DNA of 64,000 nt. Origin: Anodontia alba (lineage: Eukaryota > Mollusca > Bivalvia > Lucinida > Lucinidae). The notes beneath the pieces are model-generated. The model worked only from the letters and a program-made list of their open reading frames with translations, had not been told where the DNA came from and did no database searches. The stretch spans positions 85,963,535 through 86,027,534 of the forward strand of contig OZ024821.1 in the NCBI GenBank assembly GCA_964016985.1, read 5' to 3'. The translations under genes were made by a program, and so were the position numbers. Below are positions 55,901-63,394 of this stretch, in pieces; position 1 is the first letter of the stretch, and each line of letters opens with the position of its first letter.

Positions 55901-58900
55901 TCTCTATGAAAGAATGTTACCAGACCCACAGCGATCAAACCTACCACCTCCTGCTCACCAGTCAAACGCACATCCATCTGAGCCACTGAGGCCACCTATC
56001 TGCCAATGTAAAACTTGATTAGTTGTGGATGCTGACGCAGATGCAAATGCCAGCTCCAATGCCAATACCTAGGGTAAAAAGCAAATTCCATGGGGAATTT
56101 ATGTCCCCCGCCTTATTTTTATTTGAGGTGTGTTAAAAATAGTAAAGTTAACCAGAGGACGATTGGTCCTGTATCAATTACCTAAGTATTGAAGCAGGAA
56201 ACCAGTGATAAAAAATAATTTCAAGGTTCTGAAAAAAACAAACACATACATATCTTCAGACCGTCCTTAAAGCACCTGTAAAGTTTCAAAAGGATTGGCT
56301 TAAAACTGTGGTAGGAGTTACAGGGTCAAGGTACCTACTCCCTATATGCTTCTGTAGTATTAGAACTCAAAAAATGTCTAAGTTAAAAATGCGGAAAAAG
56401 TGAAAAAAATTATTTCCGGATTCTGGAAAAACCACATACATATCTTCAGGCCATCCTAAGCACCTGTAAAGTTTCAAAAGGATTGGCCAAAAACTGTGGG
56501 AGGAGTTAAGGGGACAAGGTTTTGTTTGTGTTGAGGTTTTACGGCCCAGTCAACACAATGGGGTCATGTCGAGCGCAGTCCGTTTACCTAACCACACGTT
56601 TACTGGGCAGGCTTAGTCCTCTAAGCGGTTAACCAGTATTGTGCACATTCTTTTGCCAGAAACTGACAACTGCCCTTCTTGAATCAGCGGAAGGGAGAGA
56701 ATGACCGTAGAAAATATTTCATGATCAATCTCCACAAAAGAATGTTGCCGACCTCGGCGGGGGTCGAACCCGTGACCTTCTGGTCTCCAGTCGGACGTGC
56801 ATCCAACTGAGCCACCGGGGCCGGCAAGGGGACAAGGTACCTGCTCCCTACACACTTCTGTAGTATAAGAACTCAAAAAATGTCTAAGTTAAAAATGCGG
56901 AAAAAGTGATAAAAAATTATTCAGGATTCTGAAAAAAACCACATGCATATCTTCAGGCCATCCTAAAAGCCCATGTAAAGTTTCAAAAGGATCGGCCAAA
57001 AAACTGTGCGAGGAGTTAAAGGGACAAGGTACCTACTCCCTATAGACTTCTGTAATATTAGAACTCAAAAAAATGTCTAAGTTCAAAACGTGTAAAAAGT
57101 AATAAAAAATAATTTCAGGATTCTGAAAAAAAAACACATGTATATCTTCAGACCATCCTTAAAGCACATGTAAAGTTTCAAAAGGGTCGGCCAAAAACTG
57201 TGGGAGGAGTTAAGGGGACAAGGTACATGCTCCCTATACACTTCTGTAGTATTAGAACTTAAAAAATGTCTAAGTTAAAAATGCGGAAAAAGTGATAAAA
57301 AAATATTTCAGGATTCTGAAAAAAACACATGCATATCTTCAGGCCATCTTAAAAGCCCATGTAAAGTTTCAAAAGGATCGGCCAAAAACTGTGGGAGGAG
57401 TTAAGGGGACAAGGTACCTACTCCCTATAGACTTCTGTAATATTAGAACTCAAAAAATGTCTAAGTTCAAACCGTGTAAAAAGTGATAAAAAATAATTTC
57501 AGGATTCTGAAAAAACACATGCATATCTTCAGACCATCCTTAAAGCACCTGTAAAGTTTCAAAAGGATCGGCCAAAAACTGTGGGTGGAGTTAAGGGGAC
57601 AAGGTACCTGCTCCCTATATACTTCTGTAGTATTAGAACTCAAAAAATGTCTAAGTTAAAAATGCGGAAAAAGTAATAAAAAATTATTTCAGGATTCTGA
57701 AAAAACCACATGCATATCTTCAGGCCATCCTAAAAGCCCTTGTAAAGTTTCAAAAGGATCGGCCAAAAACTGTGGGAGGAGTTAAGGGGACAAGGTACCT
57801 ACTCCCTTTAGACTTCTGTAATATTAGAACTCAAAAAATGTCTAAGTTCAAAACGTGTAAAAAGTGATAAAAAATAATTTCAGGATTCTGAAAATACCAT
57901 ATGCACATCTTCAGACCATCCTTAAAACACCTGTAAAGTTTCAAAAGGATTGGACAAAAACTGTGGGAAGAGTTAAGGGGACAAAGTACCTACTAAAAAT
58001 TCAGAACCACGCACCATGCACCACGGAAAACCAAAAACAGTGTCCCTCCGCTTTTCTTCGAAAAGGCGGGGGACAATAAAATATAGTCAAACTTAAAAGG
58101 CTCAAACATCCTTGGGACCATGGAAATTTGTTTAGACATGAGTAGTTTGAGCAACTGCTAGTAACTAATATCGCTAGATAAGGAGGCAAATGGGGATAAT
58201 TTAGGAATGTCTTTTTGATCTCCTGTAAAATAATGGTATGTTGTATGTACTCATGAGAATTGCCTCAATGAGGCAATTCTAATGATTACCTTCAACATAC
58301 CATTATGTCTAATGAGTACATACAACATACATTTTTCATGACAAAATAAGAAAATTTCCTTAAAAATATCCCTAAATATTTATTTTCTTGAGCTATCAGA
58401 GGACTTCCCTAGGGACGGGCTCAGTTGGATGCACCGTCCGACTGAAGACCAGGACGTCGCGGGTTCAACCCCCGCCAAGGTCGGCAATATTCTTTCGTGG
58501 AGATCATAAAATCATGAATCAGGGAATGTGTGATAATGATCATGAAATATTTTCTACGGTCATTCTCTCCCTTCCGCTGATTCAAGAAGGGCAGCTGTCA
58601 GTTTCTGGCGAAAGAATGTGCACTGGTTAACCCCTCGGAGGACTAAGCCTGCCCAGTAAACGTGTGATTAAGTAAACTGACAGCGCTCGATATGACCCCA
58701 TTGGGTTGACTGGACCGTAAAACCTCAACACAACAAATAAATGACATCAGTGTTCCAATCATTGAACTTTTACTCTACCTTGACACTGATCCAGAGAGAA
58801 GAACTGCCACATCATGCCTTCTTCTTCTATTAACATCTGCAACATTGGCCAGGTTTGTGCCTTACATGCCTCATCATCTTCAAAATGTAGTTTCTGTATA

Positions 58901-61601
58901 CATTGGGAAGTTATCTTCAAAAGTCTGAAATTGATAAATAAACCTTGGCATGGGAGGAGATCCTCATATTATGTGCAAACAATAATGACCAACAACAGGC
59001 CTCAGTTGTTTACAGCATTGCTTGCTTTATCCTTAAACTGCTAATCACAACTGCAGCAGATGATACTTTGATCATTATTTTTGTACTTTCCAGAGAATAT
59101 TAGGCTTGAAATATCATGACAATAATGTGCCTTAGCAGATGATTCATATGAAATGCCATGTCTTATTTCTCTTTTTTTTTTTTTTTCGTAGTTTTCAGAG
59201 AACATAAGGCTAGACATTTCATGTGAATTATCTGCCTAGTAAACAGTTCACATGAAATGCCAAGTTTTATTTTATCACAAAAACAAGAAAAAAGCCTAAT
59301 GGCATTATGGGTGGGTTTTTAAATAATGATGAAAGTAAGAGGTCTCTCTGGCATGTGAAACATCTACTGGTCCTCCTCTTCATCCCTACTAAATATGAAT
59401 GCAATCCATCGAAGAATAAAGTAACATATAACTTTGTAAAAAGGTTAACCAAAAGGTAAACCTTGGACTACGCCCAACGCCTGCCTGCCCGACGCCTGCC
59501 AGATGCCTGCCAGCCCGCCTGGACATCGCTATTTTAAAGGACAGATTTTTTTAAAAACCCGTCCAATTACACACAAAAAAAATAGAATCAAGATAAAGTT
59601 ATACATCTGAAATTGAAATGTTAGAAAAAATATATCTTATGTGCGTATTATATTTACCTAAGTATTTGGACAAAAAATGCCTGAGCCAATAGTGCAGAAC
59701 TAGATTAGATTAGATACTGCAGAATGCAGCAGCATATCATGGTCTACAACGTTTGCAACTCATCCAGCAGTCTTTTAGACTCACCAACAAGCAGTAAAAT
59801 AAACTTGTTCAAATCTTATGCTTCAACAGCAATATGAGCCAAACCAGCCTTGATATGAAGGGGTTTATAACTTTTTTCCAGAGTTCCCAATATTATTCGC
59901 AAACTTGAAAGACCTTGTCCCAAGAAAGGTTGGCATGCAATCTGATTTTAACCCAATCACCCTTGAGTTTCTCAGTGGACTCTTCCATCACTGAAATTGG
60001 GCATGTCTAGTGTTGCAAATACAGCTGTCAGTACAAAATTGGAAACAGACTGACAGAGTAGATCCTGATGAGACAGCTGATCATGAGTTATCTCATCTGG
60101 ATCTACACTGTTTGCAAAAGTACCTGTTCTGGTCTGCAGGGTTAATTGTCTGTGGTAGAAATCATTTAAAGATTTTACCACATATGGTCAGGGTGGCCAT
60201 CTACAACACAGATTTCCAATAATATATGCAAACTTGAAACTGGTGTGTACTCTACTGAGGTAACTATTTATTTCTTTGTGAGAAATAAGAAAAAAATACT
60301 TAGCTGGATACTTCTAGTATCAAAAGCTATGACATCTGGACCCAGTTATTCAAAACTAACCATGTCCTTAGTTTAAGTATCGTTAAAACTTTGATCATTA
60401 AATATGGCATATATGCTTATATTTTTGCTGAAAAAATGTGAGTAGCTTTTGCATTCACTGAGGCACTTCTAATGAGTACCCACAACATATGTTTTCAAGA
60501 AGAAATAGGAAAAATATTATGTGGATAACCCTTTTCATCTGGAGAAATGGTACACTGTGCTTAATATATCACCTCTCCACCGAAACTCTTCTATTGACTA
60601 AACATGTGTGTTTGAAAAACACTATGCTCCCAACTATATGCTTGTCTCCTCAAAATGACAAACTTACAAACATATAAAATTAATCTGGGCCCAGTTGTTC
60701 AAAGCTAACGACATCGTTAGTTAACGAGTCGTTAAAATTTACATTGAATGATACGCAAATATGCTGAAATTTTTTGCTGAAAAAATATGAGTAACTTTTG
60801 CAGTGCAAAAGCTACTCACATTTTTTTTGCAAAAAATATCAGAATATTGTCTATTGAGTCTGCTAAAACAGTTAACTAAATGACCCTTAATGAGCTCGTT
60901 AAGCTAATGATGCTTTGAACAACTGGACCCTGATTTTTTATGCCCCTGCCATTCAAAGAATGGTGGCAAGAGCATACAGTGTTACCCCTGACTGTCAGTC
61001 TGTCTGTCTCCATCCACATCCAAGATGGCGTTAGCAATTTGTGTTTAAGTTTTTCAGGTTTTTCTTCATCGGTGTTATTGCCGTTAAGAAGCATGCATTT
61101 AAGTTTTCAGGCATTAGTAATTGCGTTTAAGTTTTTCAGGTGGGGGCATCATTGTCCTTTGGACATATTTCTAGTTTTCCAAAAAGTAATCAGGTGATTT
61201 TATCCTTAGCCCCAATAAGTATGTAAAATATCAAAGCTATAGCTCAGATACTTTCTCAGATATCTTTTACACATGGTAAAGTGTTGAATAACAAACACAT
61301 AAATGGATGAAGAAAGAAAAAGCCATATCCATCACATCTTTTGTTTGGGGCATAAAAACCAAAAGTATGACAATTAGAAATCATTAGACCCCACCTCAAA
61401 TTCAGGGATGCATGTGTGGAGGGAGAGAGGAAACATGGTTCAGCTTGAACTCTGTTACTTACCCACATCCTTGCTCCTGTCCATAAACAAAACTGCTATT
61501 GGGATATCTGGCCATGACTGCATTCAAAGCTGTAATGTTTGTAAGGGGATCTGCACATCTCTCTGACCATGAATCTAGCTGGACCAGGCATTTATCCATC
61601 T
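49930..61601 (-). CDS. Unrecognised modular cysteine-rich protein, 5 exons, 5' end outside window
   Basis: Exons in transcript order: 61601-61463, 58924-58779, 54689-54608, 51712-51591, 50057-49930 (TAG stop at 49932-49930). All have AG acceptors and GT donors, and the joined frame is open for 204 residues. The first four exons carry exactly three Cys each, spaced C-x(10 or 11)-C-x(n)-C: KCLVQLDSWSERC, QCIQKLHFEDDEAC, ECQSVDMFALLQC, RCVEDNVRLFPQC. The last exon has six Cys (PCDLSGC, AACMDNYCQC). Intron phases alternate 1-2-1-2-1, so exon pairs (1+2) and (3+4) are each symmetric units. Two N-glycosylation sequons (NIT, NSS) in the first exon shown suggest an extracellular protein. The signal peptide must lie upstream. 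No known domain was recognised and function is unknown. The coding exons are supported by splice-phase consistency, not by homology. Confidence 0.8.
50094..50336. mobile_element. Family K-like element, copy 4
   Basis: TIRs GAGCCAGGGCATGACAAAAC / TTTTGTCATGTCCTGGCTC, with the inverted interior CACAGTGAAGACTCGGATCA / TGATCTGAGTCTTCGCTGGG. Last intron of the cysteine-rich gene. Confidence 0.8.
50463..50707. mobile_element. TTAA-class MITE with GCAAACAGTG-type core
   Basis: TTAA at both ends; TIRs TTAACCCTTAAAGCGCCAA / TTGGCGCTTTAAGGGTTAA; central hairpin GGCAAACAGTGTGGACCCTG ... GGTCCACATTGTTTGC with loop CTCCTAAAGGAG. Confidence 0.92.
50868..50975. repeat. Decayed family G-like hairpin
   Basis: ACAAACAGAGTTGACCCTGA / TGGGCCTACACTGTTT with inner GATGCCACATTTTGTGGCATC, followed by CCCTTTTGGGG. 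Confidence 0.6.
51358..51571. mobile_element. Family F MITE, copy 5
   Basis: TTAA at both ends; hairpin CATGCAAATTGTCTCC / GGAGACAATTTGCATG. On the minus strand it begins 19 nt after the donor site of the fourth exon shown of the cysteine-rich gene. Confidence 0.9.
51770..51910. mobile_element. Family L fragment
   Basis: CTCCCAAAGAAAGCAAATTA and GGAGGGAGGCAAAT blocks, ending TTGGAGGTTATCTATCAC. Confidence 0.4.
52140..52550. repeat. ATGATAGCATAA minisatellite
   Basis: Diverged ~20-40 bp units built from GGCCATATGATAGCATAA and CACACTGGCC / TGTACTGGCC. The minus-strand open frames across it are artefacts. A second block occurs at 54452-54545. Confidence 0.85.
52551..53366. other. Intron of the cysteine-rich gene, no gene
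   Basis: No repeat family or coding region was recognised apart from a short (GAAA)n at 53013-53026. Confidence 0.4.
53379..54430 (-). mobile_element. tRNA-derived SINE (type 3), copy 2, split by a DNA transposon
   Basis: Inverted relative to copy 1 at 28847. The tail is at the left (poly(T) from 53377), and the tRNA-like head spans the interruption (GCTCTACCACTGAGCCACTGT then GCCGGT). Target duplication AGTTTTGACTGT at 53367-53378 and 54431-54442. The body matches 28847-29165 (for example TGAGCGCCAAGCGAAAGAGC). Confidence 0.92.
53713..54419. mobile_element. Non-autonomous DNA transposon, TIR CAGGGTGGCCACACA, nested in SINE
   Basis: 707 bp. Left end CAGGGTGGCCACACATTTTT, right end TGTGTGGCCACCCTG. 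Flanked by ACTGT on both sides (53708-53712 and 54420-54424), and the SINE head sequence resumes after it. Inner AATTCCCTGATTTTTCCCTG repeats lie near both ends. No transposase. A 5-bp duplication does not point clearly to one superfamily. Confidence 0.9.
54452..54545. repeat. ATGATAGCATAA minisatellite, second block
   Basis: Four units of GGCCATATGATAGCATAACA type, the same family as 52140-52550. It lies immediately beyond the SINE. Confidence 0.85.
54719..55216. mobile_element. Family B MITE, copy 12, split by SINE copy 7
   Basis: Left end CCTCCAGATAAGGCC (to 54756) and the rest (hairpin AATGTGGGTACTCATTATAA / TTCTAATGAGTACCCACAAC; right end TCTTATCTGGAGCTGTG) flank a SINE. Confidence 0.85.
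54757..55069 (+). mobile_element. SINE type 1, copy 7 (full length, nested)
   Basis: Head GCTGGCCTCGATGGCTCAG, B-box GGTTCAACCCC, tail (CAAA)n. Duplication AAAATATATTT at 54746-54756 and 55070-55080. Confidence 0.95.
55511..55707. mobile_element. Family B MITE, copy 13
   Basis: TIRs CATAGCTCTGGAGAAG / TTATCTGTAGCTATG; hairpin TTGTGGGTACTCATTAGAAG with loop CGCCTTGCCAAGGCG. Confidence 0.88.
55725..55996 (-). mobile_element. SINE type 1, copy 8 (old)
   Basis: Inverted, diverged; TTTGTTTGTGTAGAG tail, CGCCCAGTCAACCCATTAGG, head ending CATCTGAGCCACTGAGGCC. Confidence 0.88.
56099..58077. mobile_element. TGTCCCCCGCC inverted-repeat element with ~191-bp tandem array
   Basis: Ends TATGTCCCCCGCCTT and AAGGCGGGGGACAATA are inverted. 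Inside are about nine ~191-bp units. Unit marks near 56323, 56513, 56831, 57023, 57217, 57408, 57598, 57789 and 57980 share GGACAAGGTACCTACTCCCT, AATTTCAGGATTCTGAAAA and TAAAGTTTCAAAAGGATCGG. One unit is interrupted by a SINE. An extra hairpin TCCCTCCGCTTTTCTTCG / CGAAAAGGCGGGGGA closes the right end. In an intron of the minus-strand gene. No protein. Confidence 0.85.
56521..56825 (-). mobile_element. SINE type 1, copy 9 (full length, in tandem array)
   Basis: Complete; head GGCTCAGTTGGATGC-type on the minus strand ending CCGGGGCCGGC. Duplication AAGGGGACAAGGT at 56508-56520 and 56826-56838, which are array sequence. Confidence 0.97.
58082..58400. mobile_element. Family I hairpin MITE, copy 2
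   Basis: Left end TATAGTCAAACTTAAAAGGC, long arm GGCTCAAACATCCTTGGGAC, hairpin TACTCATGAGAATTGCCTC / GAGGCAATTCTAATGA, then GACAAAATAAGAAAATTTCC. The inverted form of the copy at 62718. Confidence 0.8.
58414..58738 (+). mobile_element. SINE type 1, copy 10, with internal insertion
   Basis: Head GGGCTCAGTTGGATGCACCG, B-box GGTTCAACCCC, full body and tail CAACACAACAAATAA. Between TTTCGTGGAGAT and GATCATGAAATATTT there is ~36 bp (CATAAAATCATGAATCAGGG...) absent from other copies. Just upstream, in minus-strand terms downstream, of the exon at 58779. Confidence 0.93.
59030..59290. mobile_element. Decayed TTAA-class hairpin element
   Basis: CCTTAAACTGCTAATCACAA start, CTGCAGCAGATGATAC, and CATTTCATGTGAATTATCTG / CAGTTCACATGAAATG inverted pair. 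Related to 61649-62243. Confidence 0.55.
59291..60238. other. Intron of the cysteine-rich gene, degraded hairpins only
   Basis: GCCTGCC-rich stretch at 59478-59518. A decayed GTAGATCCTGATGAGACAGC / GATCTACACTGTTTGC core at 60057-60118. No gene. Confidence 0.4.
60240..60560. mobile_element. Chimeric MITE: family C left half joined to family B right half
   Basis: Family C left TIR (GGACCCAGTTATTCAAAACT from 60339, preceded by CTG) runs to the middle of the C hairpin (AAAATGTGAGTAGCTTTTGC, ~60455). The sequence then switches to the right half of a family B hairpin (CACTGAGGCACTTCTAATGA, CACAACATATGTTTTCAAGA). Family B-like sequence also lies left of the C part (GTGAGAAATAAGAAAAAAAT). Confidence 0.8.
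60688..60929. mobile_element. Family C MITE, copy 9
   Basis: TSD CTG on both sides; full TIRs (GGCCCAGTTGTTCAAAGC; GAACAACTGGACC); hairpin TGCAGTGCAAAAGCTACTCA. Confidence 0.93.
60939..61175 (+). mobile_element. TATGCCCCTGCC-terminus repeat
   Basis: Starts TATGCCCCTGCCATTCAAAG, includes CATCCAAGATGGCGTTAG and three GTTTAAGTTTTTCAGG units, ends GGTGGGGGCATCATTGTCC. Similar ends to 43591-44358. Confidence 0.6.
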
Positions 61602-61648
61602 CTGAAACACAGAACAAATGAGCCATATCACTAGGCCAAATTGAAATT

Positions 61649-61972
61649 TAACCCTTAATAAAAAGCTTATTACAACTGCAGTAGGTGACATTTTCATTTT
61701 TCTTTTGTATTTGTCAGGGAAAATAAGGCTTGACATTTCATGTGAATTGTCTGCTAGCCAGATGAGTCATGAGAAATGCCAAGTCATATTTCATCAGAAA
61801 AATAATTAAAAAGTGTAGCAGGTGACATTTTGATTTTCTGTGTGTAATTTTTTTGATAAAATAAGACTTGATATTTCATGGCTAGCAGATGATTCACATG
61901 AAATGCCAAGTCTTTTTTTCCAGAAAAATAAAGAAATTTAGAATGTCACCTTAGTGATGTAATGGTTAATGC
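61649..61972. mobile_element. TTAA-class hairpin element, copy a
   Basis: TTAA at both ends (TTAACCCTTAATAAAAAGC; TGTAATGGTTAA). Interior repeats GGCTTGACATTTCATG / CATGAGAAATGCCAAG. Two hairpins in a row suggest an internal duplication. Confidence 0.65.
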
Positions 61973-62243
61973 GATGTGTTTTTCACATAAATCATACAAA
62001 CATACTATTTTATTAGAACAAATAATTTTAAAAAAATGCAGCAGGTGACATTTTAAGTTTCTTTGTGTATTTTTTTCACAGGAAATAAGGCTTGACATTT
62101 CATTGAATCATCTGCCTAGCAGATGATTCACATGAAATGCAAAGTCTGATTTTTTTTTTTTTTTTTTTTCAGAAAAATAAAGCAATTTAGAATGTCATCT
62201 GTTACTATTTTGTTTAGTGACTGATGTACCGTAAGGGTTAATG
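61973..62243. mobile_element. TTAA-class hairpin element, copy b
   Basis: Diverged second copy: GCAGCAGGTGACATTTTAAG, TCATCTGCCTAGCAGATGAT hairpin centre, CCGTAAGGGTTAATG end. Confidence 0.6.
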
Positions 62244-62584
62244 CAATATTTTTTTTAGTTTCCGAAATGGATTACTCAATCTTAGAATCTGAGCATGACC
62301 ATGGTACAAATAATGGTTGAGTAAAAAATCAAAACCAGAACTGGCAAACATTGTAGAGCCTTGTGAGATGGTTCTCAATGAGCAATCTAATCTTGACCTA
62401 AAATGTCATAAAGCTGTTTGTTTTGGTGAGAGTGCTGCTGGAAGTGTTTATGCTTTACAGATTAACTAAAAACTACTACAAGATAACATCTTGAAATATT
62501 TCTCTTATTTTCCGGAAACAGTGGACATTCACATAAAATGTAAAGCTCAATTTTGGGAAAAAAATCGGATAAAGATCACTCATG

Positions 62585-63080
62585 TCTGAGGAGAAATTAA
62601 GAAAGAGTATTTAACTATTTGGTGATAATTCTAGGATATTTCGAACTCATTAAACATATGTGGTGGTGGTGGTACTTAGATGCTCCTCTGTGAGACCCTA
62701 CTAATTAGCACCCACAATACAGTCAAACAGTTTTTGTGTCCCTACAAAATTCTTCTGATATCTCGAGAAAACAAATATTTAAGGAAATTTTCTTAATTTA
62801 TCATGAAATTGTATGTTGCTTATACTCATTAGAATTGCCTCAATGAGGCAATTCTAATGAGAAAACTCAGCATACCATTATTATGTAGAAGATCAAAAAG
62901 ATTTCCATAAATTATCGCCATTTGCTTCCTGATGGCGCCAGAATTACCCTTAGTGGCTCAAACTACCCATATCTCAAACAAATTTCCATGGTCCCTAAGA
63001 TGTTCGAGCCATTGAGATTTGACTGTATATGTTTTTATGAAAAATCAGAGAAAATAATCCCAGAATTCATACATTGCAGA
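62585..63080. mobile_element. Family B-prime MITE split by family I copy 3
   Basis: Left half (GAGGAGAAATTAAGAAAGAG, ATATTTGGTGATAATT-like, hairpin remnants) to 62717. The right half (TATGTTTTTATGAAAAATCA, AATCCCAGAATTC) resumes at 63028. Confidence 0.7.
62718..63027. mobile_element. Family I hairpin MITE, copy 3 (nested)
   Basis: TA-flanked; TACAGTCAAACAGTTTTTGT start and TTTGACTGTA end; central hairpin TCATTAGAATTGCCTCAATG / AGGCAATTCTAATGAG. Tc1/mariner/pogo-like by target site. Confidence 0.85.
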
Positions 63081-63394
63081 ATTCATGCAATGCTAAAGTC
63101 AAGCATTGTGATCAGAACCTTTGCTATTTCTGAAAGCAGAAAGTGAAACCTGCCATCAGACTGAACAGATGAGTTCATTGTTTGCATATGCCAAGGCACA
63201 GTTCATCTCCTTTACGACAGTCCTGCAAAAAGTTCTGTCACTAAAAGGCTTCCTTAGTTTTATCCCAGGTATATTTTAAAATGCTTCACTGCATTTGAAT
63301 GGTCTGTTGAATAGCTAACGATACCCGTTTATTTCGTGCAAATTGCTTTCCCACTGACCTAGTTATTTCAAACTGAAATAGATGCAGTCATATA

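Noticed and set aside
57292..58079. Repeated plus-strand frames starting MIKK/MIKN
   Set aside because: Frames through the ~191-bp tandem units of a noncoding element.
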